Below are positions 17,910-26,997 of a DNA stretch of 64,000 bases, piece by piece. The translations under genes were made by a program, and so were the position numbers. Each line of letters opens with the position of its first letter. The stretch's first letter is position 1. Source of the stretch: Pectobacterium zantedeschiae (GTDB lineage: Bacteria > Pseudomonadota > Gammaproteobacteria > Enterobacterales > Enterobacteriaceae); the NCBI RefSeq assembly GCF_004137795.1, contig NZ_NWTM01000001.1, forward strand, positions 2,531,229 to 2,595,228, read 5' to 3'. Under the pieces are notes generated by a model. That model was not told the origin of the DNA. It saw only the letters and a program-made list of their open reading frames with translations, and made no database searches.

Positions 17910-19220
17910 ATGGAAAAAATAGATGATTATCCCGTCAGCCGCGTTCCGCTGAATGTCCGGTTGCCTTTCTTAAACGTGGCATTAGTGCATATTGGCATGT
18001 TGACCGCGCTAGACCAGTTTATGTTAGGGGCAGTGCTCGGTCACTCAATGACGCTAAGTCAGGCATTTCTTGCCATCTTTATTGGCAGCGCCATTTTTGG
18101 CGTGGTGACCGTGGGGCTTGGCTACGCGGGGATGAAAGAAGGTATGTCGGGCAGCCTGCTTGCTCGCTGGTGCGGCTTTGGCCGTATTGGTTCCGTCCTG
18201 ATTGGGCTGGTTATCGCCGTTAGCCTCATCGGCTGGTTCGGCGTCCAGAATGCCGTATTCGCTAAAGCGCTCAACTTCGCAATGGCAGATAAACTCGGCT
18301 TTGGCTGGTCCGCCGCCCTGTCCGGTATTGCGCTGACGCTGCTGGTTGCCTTTGGTTTCAGAGCATTACGCTTCACCGCCAAAATCGCCGTGCCAATGTT
18401 TGTGATCGTTGTTGGCTATATTTCGATCATGACGCTCTCCGGTCACAATATTGTTGAACTGATCGCTTCTGCGCCTAACGGCGAGGCTATTTCCATTAGC
18501 GCAGGTGCGACGATGGTGGTAGGAGGCTGTATCGTCGCCAGCTTAATCACGCCAGATATGACGCGCTATTCCCAAAAAGGGAAACACGTGTTCTGGATGA
18601 CGATGCTGTCGATTATTGTCGGGGAATTTATTGTGAATGGCCTCGCCATCATTATTGCCCGTGCGCTCAATACCGCAGATGTCGTGACGATCATGTCCCA
18701 GGCAGCTGGCGGCATCGGTCTGATTGCCGTTATTTTTTCGACATTGAGAGTGAACGATATCAACCTTTATTCGTCCTCTTTGGGAATCGCCAATGCCATA
18801 GAGGGCGTCACAGGGAAAAAATTACGCTATGTCTCGATTACGCTGGTAATTGGCCTCATCGGCACCGCGCTATCTGTCGCCGGTATTCTGGATCGTTTCA
18901 TCGATTTTCTGACGCTATTGGGCGTGTTGTTCCCACCGATTATCGGCGTGATGCTGGTTGATTATTATATTTTGCGCACTCACAGAACGTTGCTCGATTC
19001 CAGCCGTGCCGAAGGCCAATTACCCGATATCGCACAAACGCCGCTGATTGGCTGGCCTGCTATTATTGCCAGCCTTGCTGGGGCCATCGTCGGATTAGTC
19101 ATTGAATGGGGCGTGCCAGCGTTTAATTCGTTACTGGCTGCCAGTCTTCTTTATTGGTTAATAAAGCACTACGCCAATAATAACGTTATTTTAGGAAACC
19201 AGAACATAACCAAAACTTAA
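17910..19220 (+). CDS. NCS1-family purine/cytosine permease-like transporter (CodB-like)
   Basis: 436 residues with about twelve hydrophobic helices. Features of nucleobase:cation symporter-1 proteins include the early GMLTALDQFMLGAVLGHSMT, GWFGVQNAVFAKAL, and TPDMTRYSQKGKHVF (compare TADFVRF in CodB). It differs clearly from E. coli CodB, so cytosine is only one candidate; related proteins take hydroxymethylpyrimidine, allantoin or hydantoins. No deaminase or salvage enzyme is adjacent; the partners are a GNAT acetyltransferase and a LuxR-type regulator. A hairpin terminator follows at 19261-19290. Confidence 0.88.
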   Translation: MEKIDDYPVSRVPLNVRLPFLNVALVHIGMLTALDQFMLGAVLGHSMTLSQAFLAIFIGSAIFGVVTVGLGYAGMKEGMSGSLLARWCGFGRIGSVLIGLVIAVSLIGWFGVQNAVFAKALNFAMADKLGFGWSAALSGIALTLLVAFGFRALRFTAKIAVPMFVIVVGYISIMTLSGHNIVELIASAPNGEAISISAGATMVVGGCIVASLITPDMTRYSQKGKHVFWMTMLSIIVGEFIVNGLAIIIARALNTADVVTIMSQAAGGIGLIAVIFSTLRVNDINLYSSSLGIANAIEGVTGKKLRYVSITLVIGLIGTALSVAGILDRFIDFLTLLGVLFPPIIGVMLVDYYILRTHRTLLDSSRAEGQLPDIAQTPLIGWPAIIASLAGAIVGLVIEWGVPAFNSLLAASLLYWLIKHYANNNVILGNQNITKT

Positions 19221-19259
19221 AATGAAATAGGTAACAAGATAAAATTAATCTATAATCCA

Positions 19260-19294
19260 ATCGACCTCTTTCTACAGAGGTCGATATATTTTTA
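19260..19294 (+). terminator. Rho-independent terminator after the permease
   Basis: TCGACCTCT (19261-19269) pairs with AGAGGTCGA (19276-19284) around a six-base loop, followed by TATATTTTT. It ends the acetyltransferase-regulator-permease unit. Confidence 0.8.
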
Positions 19295-19310
19295 CTTAAG
19301 CAAAATAGCT

Positions 19311-19373
19311 CCTGAATAATTCCAACTGCATGCAGCGGTAACGTACAGGCAGTTGGAAGTATGATGGATATAG
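19311..19373. repeat. Short palindromic intergenic repeat, member D
   Basis: TTCCAACTGC (19320-19329) and GCAGTTGGAA (19349-19358), flanked by CCTGAATAA and GTATGATGGATATA. The ends resemble degenerate versions of those of the longer repeats at 34197-34396 and 47993-48143. It lies just upstream of svx and may influence its leader. Confidence 0.5.
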
Positions 19374-19473
19374 GCCATGATGGCCTTGGGATGGAGTCTT
19401 ATATATCAACGAGGAATTCCTTCTCGTGAAATAATAAGGCTGATTAGCAATATTCATGCTAGGAAAAGGATTT

Positions 19474-21342
19474 ATGCCAAAAATAAAAACACTTCTCACG
19501 CCCCTAAACTGCCTACTCGTTTTAAGTGGCGCATTAATGGTCAATACGGCAAACGCCGCTGAGGCTTGTGTCGCAGGCAGTTGGCAGGTGGATAATTCAA
19601 TTACCGATATGCCTTCCGTGAAATACCAGACAGAGCACTTTGCCTTCCGCTGGAATAATAACGACGTGAACCGTAATGATGCGGTTGCTGCGGGGCAAAA
19701 ACTGGAACAAATTTGGGATAAGTTCATTAACCAAATTCAGTATCCAGAGCCTTACTGCAAACAAACGGTGAAATATAAGGCCAATATTCACATCGATCCC
19801 ACTTTTGGGCTCAGTGGAGGTATTGCAGGTGGTGGCAGCATGGGAATGTGGATCGGCCCAGCCTCACTCAAGGATAACTGGGGACTGGCACACGAATTTA
19901 CCCATGCGCTGCAAGGACAAACTGGCGGCTTCCAGGGCGCAGGCGGAGAAAACTACGTTGGCTGGATTTGGGAATCCCACGCGAACTGGATGACGCACCA
20001 GATGGATGAATTCCGCGGTACGTCAGCACACTGTTCGGAAATGCAGGTCAACTATTCACATATTTATTTGGGTTCAACACGTAACCGTTACTGCAACTGG
20101 CAGTTTATGGAATATCTGAAGAACCGCTTTGGCTATAGTGTCATCAACGATATGTGGTCAAAAGCGCCGAAAGGAGGCGAAAGCGGCCAGTCTACTGCCG
20201 ATCCGCTATCCGTTCTGCGTAGCAACATGGGCTGGAGCCAGTCTGAATTCAACGATGTCTTCGGTGACTGGGCGATGCACAACGTCAACTGGGATTACAT
20301 CGATCCAGATGGCTTCGATCGTGGTCGCTTTTACCGTTCAACCTACGGCGGTTATGGTGCGGTTCAACCCAACCAGAATAACGCCGACCGTTTGCTGAGA
20401 ACCACTGCGCTTGAGCCCGTTGTCGGTGCCAGCGCTAGCCTTCGACGCTTCTCCGTACCGTTCGATCAGGCTCCGCAACAGTTAGGCTACAACATCGTCC
20501 GTCTGATCCCAGAAAGCGGTGCAACGAAAATCACCGTTAAATTCCGTGGCATGGTGCAAAGCAAATCGGCCATTACCCGCTTCCCTGGGCTGAAAAACGA
20601 TCCGGCAACGATGCCACAGCCAAATTCCGACTGGCGTTGGGGTATTGTCGCTATCGGTTCCGACGGCGTTTCACGCTACAGCGAATTGCAGCGCGGCGCA
20701 TCCGCTACGGTGAAGAACTTCACTATCCGTCAGGACGATAGTGGCATTTACATGGTGGTAATGGGCACACCATCGCAAATGCAGAAGATCAAGTGGGATC
20801 AGGCTTACTACTCCCTTTACCGCTACCCGTGGATGGCTGATTTCACTGGCGTCTGGCCGGAAGGCAGCCAACCTGGGGCCCCGAATCCAACCGCTAATGG
20901 TTCTCGCCATCCAAACGGCGGCGGCTGGGTATCTAACTCCGCGAATGTCGCACCTACCGCATACGTCGGGCCTTATGCTCGCGTCATCGGTGGTACGGTG
21001 AGGGATAACGCCAGAATTGAAGATCATGCAACGATTCTGAGCGGAACAGTGGAAGGACGTGCCGTTGTCAGTGGCCTGACGGTCATGCAGGGCAATACTA
21101 TCGTGCGCGACAATGCACGACTGCATACGGTCTTCATGGGGCCAGGAGCTTATGAACGCGGCATTGTGCTATCAGGCAATGCGCAGATGCGCGGGGATGC
21201 GGAAATTCGCGGTGCTTCCGCGTCACAGGGTGTGTTCTATGGCTTTATTGATGAAAATGAAGTCAAAAGCAGTGCAGCCGGTGCTTACCTGACCGAAGCC
21301 GTGCCAGAAGTGACGGCCGTTCCGGTCTATAGCACGAAATAA
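19474..21342 (+). CDS. svx: Svx-like secreted virulence-associated protein, putative gluzincin
   Basis: 622 residues from ATG 19474 (AAGGA five bases upstream). A Sec signal peptide ends near NTANAA (residue 28). The sequence matches my memory of Pectobacterium Svx, a type II-secreted protein related to the Xanthomonas avirulence protein AvrXca. Residues 140-144 are HEFTH within GLAHEFTHALQG, and WIWESHANWM places a Glu (residue 167) 23 residues later, a spacing compatible with a zinc gluzincin. The C-terminal 130 residues (about 490-610) contain repeated short units such as GTVRDNARIEDHATILSGTV and GNTIVRDNARL, suggesting a left-handed beta-helix of hexapeptide type. No secretion partner is adjacent. 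Confidence 0.85.
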   Translation: MPKIKTLLTPLNCLLVLSGALMVNTANAAEACVAGSWQVDNSITDMPSVKYQTEHFAFRWNNNDVNRNDAVAAGQKLEQIWDKFINQIQYPEPYCKQTVKYKANIHIDPTFGLSGGIAGGGSMGMWIGPASLKDNWGLAHEFTHALQGQTGGFQGAGGENYVGWIWESHANWMTHQMDEFRGTSAHCSEMQVNYSHIYLGSTRNRYCNWQFMEYLKNRFGYSVINDMWSKAPKGGESGQSTADPLSVLRSNMGWSQSEFNDVFGDWAMHNVNWDYIDPDGFDRGRFYRSTYGGYGAVQPNQNNADRLLRTTALEPVVGASASLRRFSVPFDQAPQQLGYNIVRLIPESGATKITVKFRGMVQSKSAITRFPGLKNDPATMPQPNSDWRWGIVAIGSDGVSRYSELQRGASATVKNFTIRQDDSGIYMVVMGTPSQMQKIKWDQAYYSLYRYPWMADFTGVWPEGSQPGAPNPTANGSRHPNGGGWVSNSANVAPTAYVGPYARVIGGTVRDNARIEDHATILSGTVEGRAVVSGLTVMQGNTIVRDNARLHTVFMGPGAYERGIVLSGNAQMRGDAEIRGASASQGVFYGFIDENEVKSSAAGAYLTEAVPEVTAVPVYSTK

Positions 21343-21415
21343 TATCACCACAAAAAGGGGAACTGGCTCAGAACCACGTTAGGTTGGTTCTCAAAATAAG
21401 TCGGCCCCATCAATA

Positions 21416-21446
21416 AACAGGCCGCCAATAAGGCGGCCTGTTTTAT
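21416..21446. terminator. Bidirectional hairpin terminator between svx and a small minus-strand ORF
   Basis: CAGGCCGCC and GGCGGCCTG around a six-base loop (21418-21441), flanked by ATAAA on the left and TTTTAT on the right. It can terminate svx on the plus strand and anything transcribed leftwards from about 21550. Confidence 0.75.
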
Positions 21447-21466
21447 GCGATGCATAGCACAGATTC

Positions 21467-21544
21467 TTAGAACAGTGCGCCAGGCGGCACGTCTTTATAA
21501 GTATTCAGGTAAGCCGCCAGCATTTTTTTAAAGAAATTACGCAC
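21467..21544 (-). CDS. Putative 25-residue microprotein
   Basis: Reading leftwards from a GTG at 21544 with AAGGTG eight bases upstream gives 25 residues: a basic amphipathic start (RNFFKKMLAAYLNTY) then KDVPPGALF and a TAA stop. A GTG at 21553 would give 28. It is convergent with svx across a shared hairpin, and a perfect CRP consensus lies 128 bases upstream. Support is only ribosome site, context and plausible amino-acid use. I do not recognise it. Confidence 0.35.
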   Translation of the reverse strand: MRNFFKKMLAAYLNTYKDVPPGALF

Positions 21545-21671
21545 TTTTTTCACCTTGGTTTTACTTAGCTCGTTATTCTCATGACGCGATGGAGTTGTTC
21601 TTGTCTTACTGGCAGTGAGCTGCCTTATGGTGGTGGATTGTACAACCCCTATTGAGCAAAAGCCATTTTTT

Positions 21672-21687
21672 TGTGATGCAAGTCACA
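21672..21687. promoter_or_regulatory. CRP-type site
   Basis: TGTGA-N6-TCACA, a perfect match to the core CRP half-sites, within A/T-rich flanks. It could act on the minus-strand transcript towards the small ORF or on mdtG, whose start is about 235 bases to the right. Which one is not determinable here. Confidence 0.6.
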
Positions 21688-21921
21688 AAAACAAATTCAC
21701 CGACGCTATCCCCTCCACGCGCTGATTTTCTTTTGTTGCGAATCATTACCCTCAGTGACCAATACGCCACGAGCTATGCTATGCTCATGATGAAAGACGA
21801 AATTTTAGTCACTGCACGTTATTAATTGAGCGCTATTCACTGCCAGTAGCACACTTTCTCACGCGCAGTCACCACAGTTTCGCCATTGGTTATTCGCTGA
21901 TGAAGGCTCGTTCCGACCCCC

Positions 21922-23154
21922 ATGGAAACCTGGAAACTTAACCTCTTCTCTGCCTGGCTGGGATGCTTTTTCACCGGGCTGGCCATGAGCCAGATATTGC
22001 CCTTCCTGCCGCTGTACATCGAACAGCTTGGTGTTAGCTCGCACGAGTCGCTGAGCCTGTGGTCCGGCTTGATCTTCAGTTCATCTTTTCTGATCTCAGC
22101 CATCGTGGCGCCACTGTGGGGAAGCCTCGCTGACCGTAAAGGCCGCAAACTTATGCTGCTGCGCGCCGCACTCGGCATGGCAATCGTGATGTCGTTGCAA
22201 GGGTTGGCAACCAACGTATGGCACCTGTTCATTCTGCGCGCATTAATGGGGCTGACCTCCGGCTACATTCCCAACGCGATGGCGCTGATCGCTTCGCAGG
22301 TTCCGCGTGAAAAAAGCGGCTGGGCACTCGGTATGTTATCGACCGGGCAGATTGCCGGCGTCATCCTTGGCCCCTTATTCGGCGGCTTTATGGCCGATTA
22401 TATCGGGCTACGCATCGTCTTTTTCATCACCGGCGGTATGCTGTTTACCAGTTTCCTGATTACGCTTTTCGCGATTAAAGAGAGCGTCGTTAAGGTCACC
22501 AAAGAAAATAGGCTAAGCGGGAAAGCCGTCTTTGCTTCCCTGCCCTATCCGGCACTGATCATCTGTCTGTTTATTACGACGATGATGATCCAGATGGCAA
22601 ACGGCTCCATCAGCCCTATCCTGACGCTGTTCATCCGCGATCTGTCCCCCGGCACAGACAACATAGCCTTTATCAGCGGCGTGATTGCGGCTATTCCCGG
22701 CGTTTCCGCCCTGCTATCTGCACCACGCCTTGGTCGCTTAGGCGACCGTATCGGTGCGCATCGCGTCCTGATCGCCGCACTGGCAATCAGCGTGTTGCTG
22801 TTCCTGGTTATGGCAGTAGTACAAAGCCCCACCCAACTCGGTGTCCTCCGCTTTATGCTGGGCTTTGCCGATGGCGCACTGATGCCAACCGTACAGGCGC
22901 TATTAGTCAAATACAGCAGCCAGCAGGTGACGGGCCGCATCTTCGGCTATAACCAGTCATTCATGTATCTGGGCAACGTACTGGGACCACTGATGGGTTC
23001 TGGCGTTTCCGCCCTGATGGGATTCCGCTGGGTGTTCGTCGTCACCGCTTTTCTGGTGCTATGCAATACGCTGCAACTCTTTTTCGCCTTCAGGAAACCA
23101 CGCGGAAAAGGGATAACTCCCCAGCCAAAGGATAACGCCCCCTCCACACGATAA
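21922..23154 (+). CDS. mdtG: MFS multidrug efflux transporter MdtG
   Basis: 410 residues, twelve hydrophobic helices, and near-collinear similarity to E. coli MdtG as I recall it: [30 protein letters not shown], the MFS signature [24 protein letters not shown]-like [10 protein letters not shown], and [20 protein letters not shown]. MdtG is an inner-membrane drug:proton antiporter linked to fosfomycin and deoxycholate resistance. The upstream ATG at 21900 is out of frame. About 580 bases of upstream DNA separate it from svx, with a CRP-type site. Monocistronic. Confidence 0.93.
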   Translation: METWKLNLFSAWLGCFFTGLAMSQILPFLPLYIEQLGVSSHESLSLWSGLIFSSSFLISAIVAPLWGSLADRKGRKLMLLRAALGMAIVMSLQGLATNVWHLFILRALMGLTSGYIPNAMALIASQVPREKSGWALGMLSTGQIAGVILGPLFGGFMADYIGLRIVFFITGGMLFTSFLITLFAIKESVVKVTKENRLSGKAVFASLPYPALIICLFITTMMIQMANGSISPILTLFIRDLSPGTDNIAFISGVIAAIPGVSALLSAPRLGRLGDRIGAHRVLIAALAISVLLFLVMAVVQSPTQLGVLRFMLGFADGALMPTVQALLVKYSSQQVTGRIFGYNQSFMYLGNVLGPLMGSGVSALMGFRWVFVVTAFLVLCNTLQLFFAFRKPRGKGITPQPKDNAPSTR

Positions 23155-23444
23155 CGACCCAGCCAGTGGCTTCACTGGCTATGCATTTTCCGCTGCTCTC
23201 ACCAGCCAGATGTACTTTTCCCTTCTCTGGGATTCACTCGCCGCTGTTATAAATGATGTAAAAACATCAAAAAAACTTATTTTTTGACAAAAAATTACCA
23301 TCAAAACGTATCAACATGAAAAATTAATCACATAAATGTAAAAAAAATTAAACAAACCCTACCTATATTGGCTGCTTTGTTTCGGCGCCACGCGAATTGC
23401 CCGACGCCGATATTCAGACATTCGCGCCTGTAGGGAATTGAGTA
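23155..23444. promoter_or_regulatory. Promoter region of the TonB-receptor-hydrolase operon
   Basis: About 290 bases. 23240-23350 is AT-rich and contains a perfect 16-base palindrome, TGATGT-AAAA-ACATCA at 23254-23269, a candidate operator. I see no Fur box and no pair of PhoB-type CTGTCAT repeats. Confidence 0.5.
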
Positions 23445-23849
23445 ATGAGAAACTGGAACGAACCTAAAAAGCAAAAAGCCCACATCGATTTGGTTCCCAT
23501 GATCGATGTGATGATGTTCCTGTTGGTCTTCTTTGTCCTGATCAGCATGAACGTTATTCCAGCACTAGGCCTGAAAACACAGCTCCCCGCCGCAGGCAGC
23601 GCACAGCAACTCAAGCCGCAGAAAAAAGCGATCATTACGCTGGGTGCACAAGATCGTCTTGAGCTGGACGGGCAGCCGATGGCACTGGGCGATCTCATCA
23701 ATACGCTGCAACAGCAGCAGCAAGACCAGCAAACCACCATCATTATCAACAGCGATAAAAGCGTCGAGGTTGAGCGTCTGGTCGCCGTCATGGATACCCT
23801 GCGTCAGGGGGGCTTCTCGTCCATTTCTATCGCAACCCGGAAATCGTGA
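23445..23849 (+). CDS. exbD: ExbD/TolR-family biopolymer transport protein
   Basis: 134 residues with one N-terminal membrane helix (HIDLVPMIDVMMFLLVFFVLIS). The Asp in VPMIDVMMF is the conserved proton-pathway residue of ExbD/TolR. The periplasmic domain reads QDRLELDGQPMALGDLINTL and ends DTLRQGGFSSISIATRKS, typical of the family. With ExbB (26998) and TonB (23851) it would form the proton-driven motor powering the receptor encoded next. It is unusual that exbD comes first and exbB is separated from it by the tonB and receptor genes. tonB starts one base after this stop codon. Confidence 0.93.
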   Translation: MRNWNEPKKQKAHIDLVPMIDVMMFLLVFFVLISMNVIPALGLKTQLPAAGSAQQLKPQKKAIITLGAQDRLELDGQPMALGDLINTLQQQQQDQQTTIIINSDKSVEVERLVAVMDTLRQGGFSSISIATRKS

Positions 23850-23850
23850 C

Positions 23851-24594
23851 ATGTATCTGCTCTATCGCTCACGCCACGCCATCAGTTGGTTGCCGTTGCC
23901 GGTCTTTGCCACCTGCCTGTTCTTCGCCAGTCAACAACCGCCGCTGAAAGTTAAGCAGCAATACGACGAAACGGTCATGGCGATCATGCTAGCTGAACCG
24001 GAGCCGGTTCCCCAGTCCGAACCGATCCCAGAACCGGAACCTGTGCCACAGCCGGAACCCGAGCCGATTCCAGTTGATGAGCCAGATCCGATTATAGAAA
24101 CACCGCCGGTTATTCCCCCTAAACCGGAAGTGAAGCCGAAGCCTAAACCGGAGGTTAAGCCCAAGGCCGAAACCAAACCGAAACCGACACCCGCTCCGGC
24201 TAAACAAACTGCACCACGCACGGAAGCACCGGCCAAGCGCCCGGCACCGGCTACAAATGCGGTGCCATCTGCACCGTCGGTGAATGTCGCCGCGCTGGAA
24301 AATAGCTATGCGCAGGCACTGCGTGCGCAGCTTGAACAAACCAAACGCTACCCAACCGGGCGACAGGCATCGCTTGAACGTCCCGAAGGTCGCGTTGAGG
24401 TCTGGCTGGAAGTCGATCGTACAGGGCGAGTCATCAATTCAGGGATCAACAGCAAAGCGCCCAGCATGCTGCTAAACCGAGCGGCGCAAGCCAGCTTACA
24501 GAGCATCAAACAGGTTCGGGCCTTCCCTGCCGACGCCTTTGCAGGACAAAGCACAAAACGCTTTTTAGCCACGTTCGATTATCAGGCGCAGTAG
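23851..24594 (+). CDS. tonB: TonB-family energy transducer
   Basis: 247 residues from ATG 23851 (the open frame extends further upstream inside exbD, but this start directly abuts it). One N-terminal membrane helix (ISWLPLPVFATCLFFA) is followed by a long periplasmic Pro-Glu then Pro-Lys spacer (about residues 50-125), and a globular C-terminal domain with TKRYPTGRQASLERPEGRVE and VWLEVDRTGRVINSGI, the standard TonB_C pattern. The N-terminal helix has His before the hydrophobic run but not the S-x3-H spacing of E. coli TonB, so it may be specialised for the ExbB/ExbD of this operon. Confidence 0.92.
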   Translation: MYLLYRSRHAISWLPLPVFATCLFFASQQPPLKVKQQYDETVMAIMLAEPEPVPQSEPIPEPEPVPQPEPEPIPVDEPDPIIETPPVIPPKPEVKPKPKPEVKPKAETKPKPTPAPAKQTAPRTEAPAKRPAPATNAVPSAPSVNVAALENSYAQALRAQLEQTKRYPTGRQASLERPEGRVEVWLEVDRTGRVINSGINSKAPSMLLNRAAQASLQSIKQVRAFPADAFAGQSTKRFLATFDYQAQ

Positions 24595-24671
24595 CGTTTC
24601 GCACCTGAGCAAGAGAGTGAATCAGCAAAACAATGTCAACAATACATTACTGATAATACTAGGATAATTAA

Positions 24672-26912
24672 ATGAAACCGTTCAAACTTTCTGGGGTATG
24701 TTTGTCCGTCGTCGGCGCATTATTGGCAGGATCTGCGCTGGCGGAGGAGGCGACAAATGTCGGCACCATCAACGTACAGGGACAACCGCTCGGCGCAGGA
24801 TTAATGGTTCAGGAAGATAGCGCCAAATCGCGCTCAACCGTGACAAAAGACGCGCTGGATAAAATGCCCGCAGCAGGCAACGCCATTGATAAACTGAAAT
24901 ACACCGCAGGCCTGAACGTCAGCAGCAATGACGCCAGCGGCTTGAGCGGCGTCAGCTATACCATGCGCGGCATGAGTGCGGATCAGGTCGGCCTGTCATC
25001 AGATGGCATTCCCGTCAATGACTCCGGCGACTACGCCGTGTACCCGAACGGCATGGGAGACCCGGAAAACCTGGAGCAGATTTTCGTCACCCAAGGCTCA
25101 TCAGAAATGGACGGCCCGCACATCGGCGCCAGCGGCGGCAACATCGGGCTGGTTTCCCACCGTCCGGCGAAAGAGTTTGGCGGCTTCGTTAAGCAGACGT
25201 TCGGCAGCAACAACCTCAGCAAGACCTTTGCTCGTTTGGAAACCGGTAAACACAACGGCTTCAGCAGTTGGCTCTCCTACTCATACACCGACTCCGACAA
25301 ATGGCGTGGCGCAGGGTATTCCCGTGCCGATAAAGTCGAATGGAACGGCCTGTATGAACATGAAAATGGCCACAGCAGCAGCCTGATTGTGAAATACAAT
25401 CAGCAAGATGCCATCAACTATTCGACGTTGAGCAAACGGCAGTTCGAGCAAAACGGGCGTAAGATGGATTACGCCACGACGCCGGTTTACAACAACCGTG
25501 GACAGATTTCTCAATACTACAAAATTAACCGCAATAACTTCGAAACGCTGAATGTCACGTTCACCCAGAAATTGCAGCTACGCGATAATCTGGCGCTGAC
25601 CTTACAACCCTATTATTTCTCGACGAACGGCGGCAGCCACGGTAGCGGAAGCGCCAGCGTGTTATCCGCAACGTCAGACCGCGCGGGTAACTACGATCTC
25701 AGTAACCTAACCTCCAATACCTACTACCGCCCGTCGTGGACGGAAACCTGGCGACCGGGTATCACCACCAAGCTGAAATGGGATCTTAACGACGAGCATA
25801 GTCTGGATATCGGCTACTGGTTCGAGCGTGCACGTCAGCGCCAAACGCAGCCGTTTATTCCGATTAAGAGCGACGGCACCCCAGCTAACATCTCCGGCAA
25901 ACCTGGCGATGCGGATCAGATCACCGACGCGAACGGGAAAGTGGTTCAGGGCCGTAATCAGTTTACCGTCACACCCGCTCATAAAATCTGGGTACAGAAC
26001 ACCTGGTTCTTCTCACCGGAATGGACGTTCACTGGCGGTCTGGCCTATCAGCACGTAGAACGTGACGGGACTAACCTCGGCAGCTTGTATAGCGTCGCAG
26101 AGAAAAAGAACAAGAAGTACCACGAGTTCCTGCCCAGCTTTAACGCGGCCTACCGCATCAATACCGAAAATCAGGTGTTCTATAACATCACGCGCAACAT
26201 GCGTACTCCACCCAACTACGTCTTGTACAACGTTGGCGACTCAATCAATACCAAACCTGAGTTGAGCTGGAATCAGGAACTCGGCTGGCGCTTCCAGAAT
26301 GAAGATATGCTGCTGAGTGCCTCATTGTTCTTTATCCGCTTTACCGATCGCCAGATCTCCAGCCGTGACGCCAACGGTGATTACGAAATGATCAATGCCG
26401 GAAAAGTAGAAAACAAAGGGCTGGAGCTGGAGTGGAGCGGCAAGCTGCCTCATAACTTCAACTACTTCGCCGCTTATACCTACACCGATACCGAGCAGAA
26501 AAATAATCTCGCCACCAGCGGCAGCCAGCTCCCCACCACGGGCAAGCAGGTCGCCAATGCGCCGAAAAATATGCTCAACCTTGGGCTGGGCTATGACGAC
26601 GGCCTCTACTACGCGGGCGTGAATAGCCGCTACGTCGGCTCGTTCTACGGCGATATGACCAATGACGAGAAAATCGGTGGACGTACCGTTTTCGATCTCA
26701 GCGCCGGTGTCTATCTGCCAGTGGATAAGAAGATCGTGAAAAGTGCCACCTTACGCGTTGGCGTCAGCAACCTGTTCGACAAAGAGTATCTCGACTCTGC
26801 GCGCTCAGTGAGCTTCAACTCAAGATCGTATAACGGCGTATCGGCAGGCACACCGTTTTACAACGTCGGGGAAGAACGCACCTTCAGCGCCTCACTGGAA
26901 GCCACGTTCTAA
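24672..26912 (+). CDS. TonB-dependent outer-membrane receptor, substrate unknown
   Basis: 746 residues. A signal peptide ends at GSALA-E, followed by a TonB-box-like GTINVQG. The plug contains AIDKLKYTAGLNVSSNDASG, YTMRGMSADQVGLSSDGIPV and LEQIFVTQGSSEMDGPHIGASGG. The barrel ends in the TonB-receptor signature VGVSNLFDKEYLDSAR and a C-terminal Phe (SASLEATF). The plug lacks the RG.TGLM.G pattern of the siderophore receptor at 13681. Being flanked by its own TonB/ExbBD genes and two secreted phosphoester-type hydrolases, it probably takes up something other than ferric siderophores. Substrate is inference only. Confidence 0.9.
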   Translation: MKPFKLSGVCLSVVGALLAGSALAEEATNVGTINVQGQPLGAGLMVQEDSAKSRSTVTKDALDKMPAAGNAIDKLKYTAGLNVSSNDASGLSGVSYTMRGMSADQVGLSSDGIPVNDSGDYAVYPNGMGDPENLEQIFVTQGSSEMDGPHIGASGGNIGLVSHRPAKEFGGFVKQTFGSNNLSKTFARLETGKHNGFSSWLSYSYTDSDKWRGAGYSRADKVEWNGLYEHENGHSSSLIVKYNQQDAINYSTLSKRQFEQNGRKMDYATTPVYNNRGQISQYYKINRNNFETLNVTFTQKLQLRDNLALTLQPYYFSTNGGSHGSGSASVLSATSDRAGNYDLSNLTSNTYYRPSWTETWRPGITTKLKWDLNDEHSLDIGYWFERARQRQTQPFIPIKSDGTPANISGKPGDADQITDANGKVVQGRNQFTVTPAHKIWVQNTWFFSPEWTFTGGLAYQHVERDGTNLGSLYSVAEKKNKKYHEFLPSFNAAYRINTENQVFYNITRNMRTPPNYVLYNVGDSINTKPELSWNQELGWRFQNEDMLLSASLFFIRFTDRQISSRDANGDYEMINAGKVENKGLELEWSGKLPHNFNYFAAYTYTDTEQKNNLATSGSQLPTTGKQVANAPKNMLNLGLGYDDGLYYAGVNSRYVGSFYGDMTNDEKIGGRTVFDLSAGVYLPVDKKIVKSATLRVGVSNLFDKEYLDSARSVSFNSRSYNGVSAGTPFYNVGEERTFSASLEATF

Positions 26913-26928
26913 TTCGATAACGTAATAC

Positions 26929-26952
26929 GACAGTGCGGGCAACCGCGCTGTC
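26929..26952. other. Intergenic hairpin between receptor and exbB
   Basis: GACAGTGCGG and CCGCGCTGTC (one G-T pair) around GCAA, 16 bases after the receptor stop. No T-run. It may stabilise the receptor part of the transcript or partly terminate it. Confidence 0.45.
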
Positions 26953-26997
26953 ACTAATCACAAATCACGCCCAACAAGGCAACAGAAGGATCAGGCC

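Noticed and set aside
23155-23444. Fur box upstream of the TonB/PLD operon
   Set aside because: No stretch approaches the GATAAT repeat pattern; the only palindrome is TGATGT-AAAA-ACATCA.
24000-24240. Tandem repeat in the tonB gene
   Set aside because: This is the ordinary Pro-Glu / Pro-Lys spacer of TonB, not a nucleotide repeat array.
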